A DNA stretch of 44,620 nt from Lachnospiraceae bacterium (GCA_017618075.1 JAFZUY010000007.1:1-44620), one strand, 5' to 3'. Positions 6,985 through 16,380 are shown, counted from the stretch's first letter. Made by a program: numbers and translations. Notes: generated from the sequence alone by a model not told the origin.

Positions 6985-8328
6985 ATGGAAACCTATACTT
7001 ATGAAGAAACAATTAAAACACCCGAACCTAAAAAAACAAGAAAAGGTAAAACAGCTTTAAAGGTCGCTGCTCTGGCTCTAGGATGTTCTCTTTTAGGAGG
7101 TGCTGTAGGCGCAGGCGGAACCGCTGTGACAGGCCTTGCATTATACACCTTTTATAAGCCTGCTGTGACTAGTGAAAAAGATACTGCAATCGAAGGTGAT
7201 ACAACCACAGTTTATGAAGGTGTAAAAGAAAATCCCGCACTTAGCGTTTCATACAAGGATACTTCCAAAGAAATGAGCGCTTCGGAGGTTTATGCGCAGA
7301 ATGTTAATTCTACGGTCGGAATTACTACATCCATCACAACCAATTATTTCGGTTATCAGACCACAACCCCCGCTGCGGGCTCAGGTTTTATACTGACCGA
7401 GGACGGATACATTATTACGAATTATCACGTAATTGAAGATGCAAGCGAAATCAAGGTTACAACCTACGGCGGCGACGAATATGATGCCAAACTGATTGGT
7501 TACGACGAAAGCAATGATATCGCGGTAATCAAGGTTGATGCAAATAATCTTGCACCCGTAACTCTCGGTGATTCTGATGCGCTTAATGTAGGTGATGATG
7601 TAATCGCAATCGGTAATCCTCTCGGTGAGCTTACTTTCTCGCTTACCGCAGGAGCTGTAAGTGCTCTGGACAGAAATGTTACCCTCAGTAATGCATCAAT
7701 GAATTTAATTCAGACAGACTGTGCAATCAACTCGGGTAATTCCGGCGGCGCACTCTTTAACACATACGGCGAAGTAATCGGTATTACCAATGCAAAATAT
7801 TCAAGCAACGGTTACAACACTGCATCAATCGACAATATCGGCTTTGCAATTCCTATTAACAGCGTTAAGAAAATCATTACCGAAATCATCGAAGACGGAA
7901 GCATTACAAAACCTTATATCGGCGTATATATTTACGACCTCGGAAGCGATTACCAGAGATTCGGTCTTTCGGGTGCAGTTGTTCAGAAGGTCGATGAAAA
8001 CAGTCCCGCTGAAGAGGCAGGAATTAAAGCAAACGACCTTATTACCAAAGTTAACGGTGAAGATATTTCCGATTCGGAAGAATTAAGAAGTATTATCGCA
8101 AAAGGAAATGAAGGCGACACATATACTCTTACGATAAACAGAAGCGGTGAAATAATTGAAGTTGAAGTAACACTTTCATTCAAGAAACAGTCCGCTCTTC
8201 CCGAAGAAGAAAAGGCTCCCGAAGGTGAGCAGCAGATGCAGAATCCTTTCATGAACGGAGGATTCCCAGAAGGAGATTTTTCAGACGGAGACTTCCCTAA
8301 AGATTTTATGCCAAACAGCAAAAACTAA
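6985..8328 (+). CDS. htrA: HtrA/DegP-like membrane-anchored serine protease
   Basis: This is the only plus-strand gene. The 447-residue protein has a short cytoplasmic lead, a membrane helix at about 23-55, a trypsin-like domain with the triad H148, D178 and S253 (GNSGGA), one PDZ domain at about 310-400, and a Pro/Glu/Phe-rich acidic tail. This is the standard layout of Firmicute HtrA proteins, which degrade or refold misfolded proteins outside the membrane. The start is ATG 6985 because AAGGAG lies eight bases before it; a longer frame from 6889 lacks a site. The tail after 400 with GGFPEGDF-type repeats is not typical. A strong terminator follows. Confidence 0.95.
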   Translation: METYTYEETIKTPEPKKTRKGKTALKVAALALGCSLLGGAVGAGGTAVTGLALYTFYKPAVTSEKDTAIEGDTTTVYEGVKENPALSVSYKDTSKEMSASEVYAQNVNSTVGITTSITTNYFGYQTTTPAAGSGFILTEDGYIITNYHVIEDASEIKVTTYGGDEYDAKLIGYDESNDIAVIKVDANNLAPVTLGDSDALNVGDDVIAIGNPLGELTFSLTAGAVSALDRNVTLSNASMNLIQTDCAINSGNSGGALFNTYGEVIGITNAKYSSNGYNTASIDNIGFAIPINSVKKIITEIIEDGSITKPYIGVYIYDLGSDYQRFGLSGAVVQKVDENSPAEEAGIKANDLITKVNGEDISDSEELRSIIAKGNEGDTYTLTINRSGEIIEVEVTLSFKKQSALPEEEKAPEGEQQMQNPFMNGGFPEGDFSDGDFPKDFMPNSKN

Positions 8329-8357
8329 TTCATTTGTTCGCTTCTTTCTCACACTTT

Positions 8358-8404
8358 AACAAAACTCATGCAATCCTTTTGGAGAGCATGAGTTTTGTTT
8401 TATA
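8358..8404 (+). terminator. Rho-independent terminator after htrA
   Basis: A perfect 14-base stem (8358-8371 with 8386-8399) encloses a 14-base loop and is followed by T-rich sequence on the plus strand. The minus-strand reading has no comparable T run, so it serves mainly htrA. Confidence 0.85.
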
Positions 8405-8487
8405 TCATCAACATCCGCGGGTTCACCAATGTGAAGATCTGCTATGTAATTGCCGTTATATATGTGTCTAATAAGAGAGAGTTAAAT

Positions 8488-9291
8488 TTATTGTACTTCA
8501 AATTCGACCGCAAGGCCTTCTTTTTCTATTCTGTACGTTCCTTTTTCAAGTGTTCCGTACGGCGTCAGATTGCAGATTTCTTCCGAGGTTTCTCCCGCTG
8601 GAAGATAAAGTCCGATATCCGTATATCCCCAGTTGGTTAATTTCATCGGAAGAACATACCACTCACCGTCAATCTTTTTTTGCAGTGAAAAGTATTCACC
8701 ATAAAAGAAATCCGCACCGCTGTCATTTTTTAAGCTGACCGTTACTATTTTATCTTCCATACTGACAAACGACATCGATATATTGTTCTTTTCACCCGGA
8801 AAATCTCCGACTTTCTGATAAAATCTTATATCATATTCGCCAAGCAAAGCTGCATTCGGGTATAAAAGTCCGCCATCATAACTGTTGCCTGTATCGGAAG
8901 TTTTATCATAAAGTTTCTTTAAATTATATTTTGCCTTGTAAACATTTCCATCCTTTGTCAGCCAGAGTCCGTCACAGTATGAAAGACATATTTCCTCGCC
9001 ATTTTTATCGCTGATGCCGATTCCGTAACAGGGCACTTTTATGTCTGCGATTTTGGAAGAGTCCACTTGTTTAGTATTAAGCTTGTTTATTTCATCAATT
9101 ATTTTTTCTTCCTCCTCCTGATCGAAGAGCCATTTCATTTCGGTTTTTTCACCGTCAAAATAATAAAGTGCCAGGGCGCACGTTTCCGGAGATGCATTAT
9201 CAAGCAACTTAATACCGCCTGTTTCTTTGCAGGCTGATAAAAGAAAAACTGCCAATAAAGATATTATAATTCCAAGAATGCTTTTTTTCAT
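8488..9291 (-). CDS. Lipoprotein with Ig-like C-terminal domain
   Basis: The 267-residue protein has a lipoprotein signal (charged MKKS, hydrophobic run, lipobox LLSAC with C21). After a 140-residue unknown region, the C-terminal 100 residues (from about NNISMSF) resemble the bacterial Ig-like domain of Firmicute surface lipoproteins. The FSLQKKIDGEWYVLP strand pair and the closing YGTLEKGTYRIEKEG are its recognisable parts. It should be anchored on the outer face of the membrane. AGGAGGGG precedes the ATG. It converges with htrA. Ligand unknown. Confidence 0.82.
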   Translation of the reverse strand: MKKSILGIIISLLAVFLLSACKETGGIKLLDNASPETCALALYYFDGEKTEMKWLFDQEEEEKIIDEINKLNTKQVDSSKIADIKVPCYGIGISDKNGEEICLSYCDGLWLTKDGNVYKAKYNLKKLYDKTSDTGNSYDGGLLYPNAALLGEYDIRFYQKVGDFPGEKNNISMSFVSMEDKIVTVSLKNDSGADFFYGEYFSLQKKIDGEWYVLPMKLTNWGYTDIGLYLPAGETSEEICNLTPYGTLEKGTYRIEKEGLAVEFEVQ

Positions 9292-9299
9292 AACCCCTC

Positions 9300-10121
9300 C
9301 TAAAAATTCTCTCGTGAAAGTTCCCAGAACATAACCGCGCTTGCGGCGCCGACATTTAATGAATCCACTACAGGATTCATCGGAATCTTTGCCACATAAT
9401 CGCTTCTTTTTATTGTATCTTCTTTTAAGCCGTATCCTTCGTTGCCAAGTATTACGGCGAGTTTCTTTTCTTCTTTTATGCGCTTGTCATTTATATTAAC
9501 CGAGACGTCGGATAAAGCCATAGCAACGGTCGCAAAGCCGTTGTCGGAAAGAACTTTCAGATAGTCCGTATCCCTGTCGGTCTTAGTCCACGGAATCTGA
9601 AAAACGCACCCCATGCTGACACGCTCAGCCCTTCTGTATAAGGGATCTGATGAGTCATAGGTGACAATTATTGCTTCAACTCCCATAGCTGCCGCTGAGC
9701 GGAAAATCGAACCGATGTTGGTAGGGTTTTCTACGTTTTCAAGCACTGCGATAAGGCGTTTGTCTTGTATGATTTTCTCTATGGATAAAAGAGGTTTTCT
9801 CTTCATCGCGGAGAGTATTCCGCCGGTTAATGCGTAGCCTGCGAGTTCTCTTAAAACGCTGTCATCTCCCATGTAAACCGTAACGTCTTTGATGCCGTTC
9901 AGGATATTTCTGCTTTCTTCATCAATTGCCTCGGAGGCTAGAATTGAGAGCGGTTCATATCCCGCATCGAGCGCTCTTTTAATGACCTTTGCGCTTTCGC
10001 ATATAAAGATACCGGGCTCGGGTTCGTTTGCACGAAGAAGTTTAACTTCGTTATTCTGCCTGTAAACTTCAAGCTCGGGTAAATCCAGATTTTCAATTTT
10101 TATATAATCTTCTTTTATCAT
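9300..10121 (-). CDS. TrmH/SpoU-family RNA 2'-O-methyltransferase
   Basis: The 273-residue protein has the three SPOUT motifs of the SpoU class: NPTNIGSIFRSA (132-143), LGNEGYGL (225-232) and IPMNPVVDSLNVGAA (246-260). The N-terminal 110 residues form the substrate-binding domain seen in rRNA methyltransferases of this group. The enzyme transfers a methyl group from S-adenosylmethionine to a ribose 2'-OH of rRNA or tRNA. The exact site cannot be read from the sequence. It starts two bases after the stop of a double GNAT gene and is translated with it. Confidence 0.92.
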   Translation of the reverse strand: MIKEDYIKIENLDLPELEVYRQNNEVKLLRANEPEPGIFICESAKVIKRALDAGYEPLSILASEAIDEESRNILNGIKDVTVYMGDDSVLRELAGYALTGGILSAMKRKPLLSIEKIIQDKRLIAVLENVENPTNIGSIFRSAAAMGVEAIIVTYDSSDPLYRRAERVSMGCVFQIPWTKTDRDTDYLKVLSDNGFATVAMALSDVSVNINDKRIKEEKKLAVILGNEGYGLKEDTIKRSDYVAKIPMNPVVDSLNVGAASAVMFWELSRENF

Positions 10122-10123
10122 TT

Positions 10124-11077
10124 TTATTCGCTGAGAACCTTTAATAAAAAGTCTCTTGAGTCGTCATCACGGAATTTTTCGTAGCCGTTTTTCTCATATA
10201 ATTTCATGGCGCCTGTGTTGGATTTTTCAACATGAAGACATATCGCGGGAATGTTTCGCTCCTTCGCATATTCTTCTGCCTTTTTAAGAAATTCGCTTCC
10301 GAGTCCCCTGCCTCTATAGGCGCCTGCAACGCAGAAATCATCAAAATAGAAGTAATCCTTGTCATCATGATGCTCTTCAATCGAAAGATATCCGATTACT
10401 TTTCCGTCATCCTCTGCCACATATACGCGGTCGCCGTTTCCTTCGAAAAACTTATCAAGATAGCCTTCTTCATAACCTTTAACATCCTCTGTATTGTAAA
10501 TTGTATGAAGCATTTCGAGGAATAAATCTTCTATTGCTTTTTTATCCTTAGGTTCGCCTTCTCTTATCTTAATACCGTCTTTTCGAATAATCATATTGCA
10601 TCTGTCCCAGGCTTCGTCTTTGTATTTAAATGCACCGGGAGTCAGTTTTCTTTCCACAAATCCGACGCCCTCATAACATTTCTTTGCTATAGGGTTTTGA
10701 GGGAAAACGTTTAACTGAACAATCTCGGCATCCGTGGTTTCAAAGATATGTTTTACGACAAGTTTTAACATCTCTTTTCCGATGCCCTGGCCACGCTTTG
10801 AACCGTCCACCATCACGAATTTAAGCATGGATTCTTTGGTCTCCTGGTTGACTCCGCCTATACAGAAAAAACCCACAACTTCTCCGTCATCGGTGGTAGC
10901 TACGTAGGGTGCATCGCCGAACATTTCATCTATCTCTTTTAGGAGGAGTGAAAAATCTTCGCGTTCTAACGGAAAATTAGTGTGGTTTGCGCACCAGAAA
11001 GCATGTGTTCTCTCGTCCGTAATCCAGTTTTTTATAACATCAAAATCTTTATCAATGTCAAATGCTCTTAGTTTCAT
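10124..11077 (-). CDS. Tandem two-domain GNAT N-acetyltransferase
   Basis: The 317-residue protein contains two full GNAT domains. The first (about 1-155) has the CoA motif SKRGQGIGKEML. The second (about 169-317) has AGAYRGRGLGSEFL and the NTGAMKLYEKNGYEKF ending. Both look intact, so each could bind acetyl-CoA. Tandem GNATs include mycothiol synthase-like and antibiotic-modifying enzymes, but the substrate here is not evident. It is packed against neighbours on both sides (one and two bases), in a run of three GNAT genes. Confidence 0.9.
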   Translation of the reverse strand: MKLRAFDIDKDFDVIKNWITDERTHAFWCANHTNFPLEREDFSLLLKEIDEMFGDAPYVATTDDGEVVGFFCIGGVNQETKESMLKFVMVDGSKRGQGIGKEMLKLVVKHIFETTDAEIVQLNVFPQNPIAKKCYEGVGFVERKLTPGAFKYKDEAWDRCNMIIRKDGIKIREGEPKDKKAIEDLFLEMLHTIYNTEDVKGYEEGYLDKFFEGNGDRVYVAEDDGKVIGYLSIEEHHDDKDYFYFDDFCVAGAYRGRGLGSEFLKKAEEYAKERNIPAICLHVEKSNTGAMKLYEKNGYEKFRDDDSRDFLLKVLSE

Positions 11078-11078
11078 T

Positions 11079-11537
11079 CTATCTTACTCTTTCTTTGTTT
11101 TTTATTTTAAAACCTGCGTCTTCATAGAGCTTAAGCGCACCCTTATTCCACTCTGCAACGTGAAGTGTAATCGGCAGGTCATTCTTTTTTCGTATGTGTT
11201 TTACAGCCCATAAAAGAAGCTTTCGGCCGTAACCTTTTTTAGTCTCCTTGGTATTAACAAACAAATCATCGATTTCGTTACAATTACATGCGACGGAACC
11301 AATCAATCTGCCGTCTTCTACAAGTAGAAAAATGTCGGCTGATTTTTTTATGATTGCTTCGTCATCCGAATACCAGTTGTAGGGCTTAATATCGAGTGCT
11401 TTACGCATAGGAAAAAACGCTTCGTTGTAAAGCGTTTTATAATCCGAAATGTATGCCGCATCAAAGGGAATACATTCAATATCAACGGGCTCATATTCTT
11501 TTTTGTCATAACACATCTCGTATGCCCAGATTTCCAT
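11079..11537 (-). CDS. GNAT N-acetyltransferase
   Basis: This 152-residue protein is a single GNAT domain with strand GSVACNCNEIDDLFV, motif A TKETKKGYGRKLLL and the NKGALKLYEDAGF ending. The K-rich replacement of the usual R/Q-x-x-G-x-G/A first position is within family variation. It sits one base from its neighbours in the GNAT run, so it is probably cotranscribed with them. The acceptor substrate is unknown. Confidence 0.88.
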   Translation of the reverse strand: MEIWAYEMCYDKKEYEPVDIECIPFDAAYISDYKTLYNEAFFPMRKALDIKPYNWYSDDEAIIKKSADIFLLVEDGRLIGSVACNCNEIDDLFVNTKETKKGYGRKLLLWAVKHIRKKNDLPITLHVAEWNKGALKLYEDAGFKIKNKERVR

Positions 11538-11538
11538 T

Positions 11539-12012
11539 TTACAGTTTCATTCTCATGTCGATATATTTCTGCACTCTGTCTTCAAAGCCGAGCTTTTTGT
11601 AGATCGGATAGCCTTCGCTTGTAGCCACCAGATCGATACGACAGAGCTTATGCTCTTTCGCATATTCAATCATATTGGTCATAAGCTGCGAGCAGATGCC
11701 GCGGCCCCTGTATTCGGGCTCGGTGTAGACGCTTAAAACTTCGGTGTCAAAGCCGTTTGGAAGGAAAGGATTTGCAGGCTTTTCAATAATTAAAAGATAT
11801 GCTGCAGCCACAAGTCTTCCTTCGGCTCTTGCGACAAAGGCAATCAGTTCTTTGCCGAGTCTCCTCTCGAAGTAATCCGGAAGCTGCTTTTCCATGCATT
11901 CTCTCTCGTAGTCCGTAATGCTTCCGAAATCATCTATCATATATGCTATTCTGAGTCTTACAAGTTCATCAATATCGTTTACATTTGCGGTATCAAATAC
12001 TATTTCACTCAT
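11539..12012 (-). CDS. GNAT N-acetyltransferase
   Basis: The 157-residue protein is a single GNAT domain. It opens with the common DTANVNDIDELVRLRIAYM helix, has motif A EPEYRGRGICSQLM and ends in the YPIYKKLGFEDR segment. AAGGAA precedes the ATG. It closely parallels the GNAT at 16424-16873 in its opening helix and in its LPDYFERR/LKDYYDRH equivalent, so the two may be paralogues. Substrate unknown. Confidence 0.9.
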   Translation of the reverse strand: MSEIVFDTANVNDIDELVRLRIAYMIDDFGSITDYERECMEKQLPDYFERRLGKELIAFVARAEGRLVAAAYLLIIEKPANPFLPNGFDTEVLSVYTEPEYRGRGICSQLMTNMIEYAKEHKLCRIDLVATSEGYPIYKKLGFEDRVQKYIDMRMKL

Positions 12013-12031
12013 TATTTTTTCCTTTCACTTA

Positions 12032-13381
12032 TCAAATAAATCCCGAAAATTTTTCCGCAAACCATCCAATTTTTTCATATGATATGATTCTGCAGAGTGT
12101 ATCGGTAAATCTGCCGAATTTCCGGTAGAAAATATTAAACATAAAATAAGCGGCTCTTATCTCTTTTGATTTCGGGCACCGGCGAATTATGTTTTTGAAA
12201 CTGTAGATATCCTTATAGATTTGAAGATATCCGTGATACAGTTCCTCCCTTGTCATACCTTTAGGCATGTAGACCACATTCGCCGTATTGTAGAGCGCGA
12301 GATTATTTGTAAGAATTCTGCCTTCTGCTTTCATTCTGTCGTAAAGAGCGGTTCCGGGATACGGTGTCAGAATATGTGATGTTACGGTTTCTATTCTGTT
12401 TTTTACTATCCAGTCAAGTGTCGTTTTGAATGTATCAACAGTATCTCCGTCAAGCCCGAATACGAAACTTCCGTTTATCATAATACCTCTGTCATGGATA
12501 GCTTTTATGGCTCTTTCGTATTCATGCACACTGTTTTGAACTTTGTGGACACCACTTACCGATGACGGATTTATACTTTCAAATCCGATAAAAAGACTCC
12601 TGCAGCCTGATTTTTTCATAAGATCCAGAAGTTCGTCATCATACGCGGCATTAATGGAAACTGCAGCACTCCACTTGATTTTAAGCGGTATAATTCTTTT
12701 AAGAAAAGCCTTGGTCCACTTCGGATTGCCGGCAAAGTTGTCGTCAATGATCATTATATGCTTTGACCGAACAGCTCTTATATCGGCTAAAACATCTTCT
12801 ATATCGCGATTAACATACTGTCTTTCCTTTGCACTGTTGTAACAGAAATCACAGCGGAAAGGACATCCCCTGCTTGTGTGAATAACATTGCAGTAAAGAT
12901 ATTCGCCTTTCTTAAGGAAATCATATGCCGGAGATACGATTTTTTTACCCGAAACAGGCGCACAGCATCTGTAAACGGATTGCAGATTATTGTTTTTAAA
13001 ATCTTCTATAATTCTGGGCCACGTTTCTTCCGCGGCTCCTATGCAGTACACATCAAAAAGATCTTTACGTATAAGTTTGTATGCGGTCGTAATGTATATT
13101 CCTCCCGCAACAACCACACATCCTTTTTCCCTGAATCTCCTTGCTATTTTTGCCGCTCTCGGGAGTGTATCGACAGTCACCGAAATACCGACAATATCAG
13201 GAGTATCATCGTAATTGATTTTCTGGATATTCTCATTTTCGAGTTCGACATAATTCTCATCCCGAACCAGATTTACAATAGTAAGCAGTCCGAGAGGCGG
13301 AGCCATATGAAGTTTTAAACCTGTATCCATAGGGCGCCGGTTCATTTTTGGCATTATTAATTTAATGTGTAAACGCCTCAT
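12032..13381 (-). CDS. Cobalamin-binding-type radical SAM protein
   Basis: The 449-residue protein has an N-terminal B12-binding-like domain (about 20-130; PDIVGISV, VVVAGGIYIT) and a radical SAM core with the cluster motif C173-x3-C177-x2-C180. This is the BchE/P-methylase architecture, whose members carry out radical methylations and cyclisations; the substrate is unknown. The B12 domain lacks an obvious DxHxxG motif, as in many members of this group. AAGGTG lies just before the ATG. A short upstream frame (ATG 13400, 13 codons) with its own GGAG could be a leader peptide. Confidence 0.88.
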   Translation of the reverse strand: MRRLHIKLIMPKMNRRPMDTGLKLHMAPPLGLLTIVNLVRDENYVELENENIQKINYDDTPDIVGISVTVDTLPRAAKIARRFREKGCVVVAGGIYITTAYKLIRKDLFDVYCIGAAEETWPRIIEDFKNNNLQSVYRCCAPVSGKKIVSPAYDFLKKGEYLYCNVIHTSRGCPFRCDFCYNSAKERQYVNRDIEDVLADIRAVRSKHIMIIDDNFAGNPKWTKAFLKRIIPLKIKWSAAVSINAAYDDELLDLMKKSGCRSLFIGFESINPSSVSGVHKVQNSVHEYERAIKAIHDRGIMINGSFVFGLDGDTVDTFKTTLDWIVKNRIETVTSHILTPYPGTALYDRMKAEGRILTNNLALYNTANVVYMPKGMTREELYHGYLQIYKDIYSFKNIIRRCPKSKEIRAAYFMFNIFYRKFGRFTDTLCRIISYEKIGWFAEKFSGFI

Positions 13382-13426
13382 AACTTACACCTTCACATTC
13401 CATCCCGCATCTCCTGCCTGTGTTCT

Positions 13427-13432
13427 ATTATA
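13427..13432 (-). promoter_or_regulatory. Possible -10 box for the radical SAM gene
   Basis: On the minus strand the hexamer is TATAAT, about 45 bases upstream of the start codon, in the gap after the ABC exporter gene. No convincing -35 box is seen at 16-18 bases spacing. Confidence 0.35.
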
Positions 13433-13463
13433 TAATTTTTCGGCGTTTTTTGCATTCACAACT

Positions 13464-15179
13464 TTAATGCGAAACAGTGTAAAGTGCGTAGAAGTATCCT
13501 TTCTTTTCCATAAGGTCTTCGAATTTTCCTTTTTCTTCTATGCGTCCGTCTTTTAAAACGATAATTTCGTCGTATCTTTTAAGAAGGCATTCGTCGAGCG
13601 AGTGTGTGATTACTATTCGTAAAATATCCTTTAAGTTCAAAATATCGTCCGAAACTTCATAAGCTGTTTTTCTGTCAAGTGCTGCGGTTGCTTCGTCTGC
13701 CAAAAGGATCTTGGATTTTTTCAAAAGGCTTCTCGCAATGGATATTCTCTGCTTTTCGCCGCCGGATAAGTCTTTTCCGTTGTCTCCGCAAAGATAATCC
13801 TCACCCTTTTCTTTCACGAAATCATCGAGTCTTGCACGTCTTATTGCTTCGTTAATTTCTTCTTTTGCAAAGTCTTTGAACATTGTGACATTGTTTTTAA
13901 CTGATGAGTTAAAAACAAACACGTCCTGCTGGATCATCGAAACCACGTCATAGAGTGATTCCGCGGATATATTTTTCATCTCCGAGTTGTCAAAGAAAAT
14001 GTTACCGCTGTAGTCCTTGGAGGATGACATTAAAAGATTTAAAAGAGTGGATTTTCCGCTACCGCTTCCGCCTACTATCGCGTAGGCTTTACCAGCTTCG
14101 AATTCAGCATTTATATTGTGTAAAATCTCTTTTTCTTCATCATATCCGAAAGATACGTTTTCAAGTTTTATTGACCGGTTAAAATCATTAATATCAAGAC
14201 CGTCTGATTCGTCTGTATTTTTATCAAGTGCCTTTGCAAGCTTTTCAACAAGTGCGAGTGCTGCTTTTCTGCTTGATAAAATTCCGGGAAGTTCCGCTAC
14301 GGGGGAAATAAGGAAGTTCATAAGATTTACGAACATTATTACAACGCCGGGCGACATGCCTTCACCCTTTAAGCAGAGGTATGTACCGACCGCAAATACG
14401 CCAAATTGCGCCAGGCAGCCTGCAAGCATTCCCATCATAGAAACCGATGTTCTGATGCGGTCTTTTTTGAACTTTTCTTTTTCAAGTCTTCTGTTGTTTT
14501 TATCAAAAATGGAAGTTATTTCCGCTTCTGCTTTAAAGCTTTTAACTACCTTAAAACCTCTTAAACAGTCGCCTACGGAAGTTACGAAATCCGCGTTGTG
14601 GTCCGATACGTTCTTTTCCACGCTAACGAGCCTTCTGCCTGTAAGCGCCGATACCGCTACGGGTAAAAGCATTACAAGGATTGCCACAAGTGTTAAAAGA
14701 GGCGAAGTAATAAGCATAATGATTAATGAACCGAAAAATGAAACCGCCTTTGAAATAAGCAATAAATTTTTGCCGAGATAATCCGCTTCAACGCTTGTCG
14801 CATCATTGGTTAAAGCGGATATGTAAGCGAAAGTATTTTCATCCTTAAAAGAAGAAATTCTCTTCTCCGTAAGCTTCTCAAAAGCGAAGTTTTTATACTG
14901 AATCATGGCCTTATTGACGAATTTTGGGCGCGAAAAAAAATCCACCAGTAAAATCAAGACTGCACCTAACACAATTCCGGCTATTATCCTAAGGACTGTC
15001 GTGAAGCCCAAAGCGCCCTCAACACCCGATCCGACGTCGGTTAAAGCTTTAATGCCCCACGATATTCCAAGCGATATAAAGCCTGTCAGAAAGGAAGAAA
15101 GTACCGCAAACAGAAATGCTGTTTTATTCTTCCTGTAAAACTGTGATTTTAACTGTTTATATAATGATTTGCCAGACAT
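13464..15179 (-). CDS. ABC exporter, permease-ATPase fusion
   Basis: The 571-residue half-transporter has a membrane domain (residues about 20-300, six predicted helices) and an ATPase domain. The latter has Walker A GGSGSGKST (370-378), Q417/Q418, signature LSGGEKQ (471-477), Walker B ILLADE (491-496) and H526. It should act as a homodimer or with a partner half-transporter and export a small molecule, lipid or peptide. An AAAGGAG site supports the start. It follows a regulator gene by 12 bases, suggesting inducible expression by its substrate. Confidence 0.93.
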   Translation of the reverse strand: MSGKSLYKQLKSQFYRKNKTAFLFAVLSSFLTGFISLGISWGIKALTDVGSGVEGALGFTTVLRIIAGIVLGAVLILLVDFFSRPKFVNKAMIQYKNFAFEKLTEKRISSFKDENTFAYISALTNDATSVEADYLGKNLLLISKAVSFFGSLIIMLITSPLLTLVAILVMLLPVAVSALTGRRLVSVEKNVSDHNADFVTSVGDCLRGFKVVKSFKAEAEITSIFDKNNRRLEKEKFKKDRIRTSVSMMGMLAGCLAQFGVFAVGTYLCLKGEGMSPGVVIMFVNLMNFLISPVAELPGILSSRKAALALVEKLAKALDKNTDESDGLDINDFNRSIKLENVSFGYDEEKEILHNINAEFEAGKAYAIVGGSGSGKSTLLNLLMSSSKDYSGNIFFDNSEMKNISAESLYDVVSMIQQDVFVFNSSVKNNVTMFKDFAKEEINEAIRRARLDDFVKEKGEDYLCGDNGKDLSGGEKQRISIARSLLKKSKILLADEATAALDRKTAYEVSDDILNLKDILRIVITHSLDECLLKRYDEIIVLKDGRIEEKGKFEDLMEKKGYFYALYTVSH

Positions 15180-15191
15180 TGTTTTCTCCTT

Positions 15192-16256
15192 TTATTCTTC
15201 CGCAAGCCTTTTAAGCTTTGCGACAGTTTTCTCATCGTTAACTATTTCAAAAACTTTTTCAATTCCGTCTAAAGCAGATTTGCCCAAAAGATCATGAACA
15301 CTTCCTGAAGGCAATTTTACAAACCTGATGCTGTTTGCATCATAGTTTGGATTCGCATCATATGCCTTCGCAACCTCAAGTGCGGTTTTATATGTACTTA
15401 CAGCTTTCGTTGCATGTATGGACTTTAAGTAAACATATGCCAGAAGAGAAAGTGCAACTGCCTTGTATTTATCCACGATGCTGAATGTATCCTCTTTTTT
15501 AAGACCGTCAGTAATTGTGATAAACCATTTTATTATCTGCTCAGCCGATTCATAATCCTCACGAGAAATATACACGTTGGCCATACCCAGAGCCATTTCG
15601 GTTAAGTTCCTTAATGACTGAATCAGAGAATACGAAAGGAAGAATTCAGCTTCATCATGTTTGTGGCAGAAAGAGGTAAGTGTATATCCTATAATGTCGT
15701 TGTATATTCCTTCGCAGTTATTTTTCTTTAAGATTTCAACCGCCTCATCACCTTCGCCGAGCATAAGTTTTGCCTGAGCCATGTAGCTGTATATGCTCAT
15801 TTCACTTATACCGGAATTTCCCTTCTGATCTATTAAAAGAAGCGCTTTTTCGAAGAGTTCATACGCTCTTTTATAATATCTTTTCTCGTCGTACGGTCCG
15901 ATGACCAGATAAAAAAGAGCGCTGCTTGTTACAACCATAAAATTGTTCGGATACTTGCTTAATGCTTTTTCCGCTTCTTCCACGCCGTCAGGATTTTTCT
16001 CGTCCAGGTTTTTCTGAATTCGTTTAATAACCGCTTCGGGGCCGTTATCCTTCATCTCATATCCAAGCAATACATCCACGGAGAGATCAAAATAATCAGC
16101 CATATCCATGATTATTTTTATGTCGGGAACCGAAAGTCCCGCTTCCCACTTATGTACCGCTCCGACGGTTACTCCGAACACTTCCGCAAGCTGTTCCTGT
16201 GTAAGCTTTTTTTCTTTTCTTAACCTTCTTATATTTTCAGCGATTTTAATTTCCAT
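15192..16256 (-). CDS. XRE-family regulator with C-terminal TPR-like region
   Basis: The 354-residue protein starts with a helix-turn-helix of the XRE type (residues about 7-60; TQEQLAEVFGVTVGAVHKWE). A long helical region of about 290 residues follows that reads as TPR-like repeats (KRYYKRAYELFEKALLLI, KAVALSLLAYVYLKSI). Such proteins often respond to peptides or cell-state signals. AAAGGAG lies before the ATG. It is upstream of the ABC exporter gene and probably controls it and itself. Repeated GTATA/TATAC half-sites occur about 90 bases upstream. Confidence 0.9.
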   Translation of the reverse strand: MEIKIAENIRRLRKEKKLTQEQLAEVFGVTVGAVHKWEAGLSVPDIKIIMDMADYFDLSVDVLLGYEMKDNGPEAVIKRIQKNLDEKNPDGVEEAEKALSKYPNNFMVVTSSALFYLVIGPYDEKRYYKRAYELFEKALLLIDQKGNSGISEMSIYSYMAQAKLMLGEGDEAVEILKKNNCEGIYNDIIGYTLTSFCHKHDEAEFFLSYSLIQSLRNLTEMALGMANVYISREDYESAEQIIKWFITITDGLKKEDTFSIVDKYKAVALSLLAYVYLKSIHATKAVSTYKTALEVAKAYDANPNYDANSIRFVKLPSGSVHDLLGKSALDGIEKVFEIVNDEKTVAKLKRLAEE

Positions 16257-16344
16257 AGCTTAATCTCCTTTGGGTTATTCCGGAATTCTTAACTTTATTT
16301 TATCTGACCGCTCATAAAAGCTCAATACACCATCAATACCAATT

Positions 16345-16372
16345 GTATAATATTTTATATACTTTCGGTATA
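16345..16372. promoter_or_regulatory. GTATA/TATAC half-site cluster upstream of XRE regulator
   Basis: Three half-sites occur in 28 bases: GTATA at 16345, TATAC at 16358 and GTATA at 16368. They form the inverted repeats GTATA-N8-TATAC and TATAC-N5-GTATA. The cluster lies about 90-115 bases upstream of the regulator's ATG and may be its operator. No clear promoter hexamers could be paired with it. Confidence 0.35.
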
Positions 16373-16380
16373 GTTTTCTC

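Noticed and set aside
8358-8404. Bidirectional terminator serving also the lipoprotein gene
   Set aside because: On the minus strand the stem is followed by AAAG rather than a T run, so only the plus direction is supported.
14116-14781. 221-codon plus-strand frame
   Set aside because: It is antisense to the ABC exporter gene, follows its codons in another frame, and has no ribosome-binding site or known motif.
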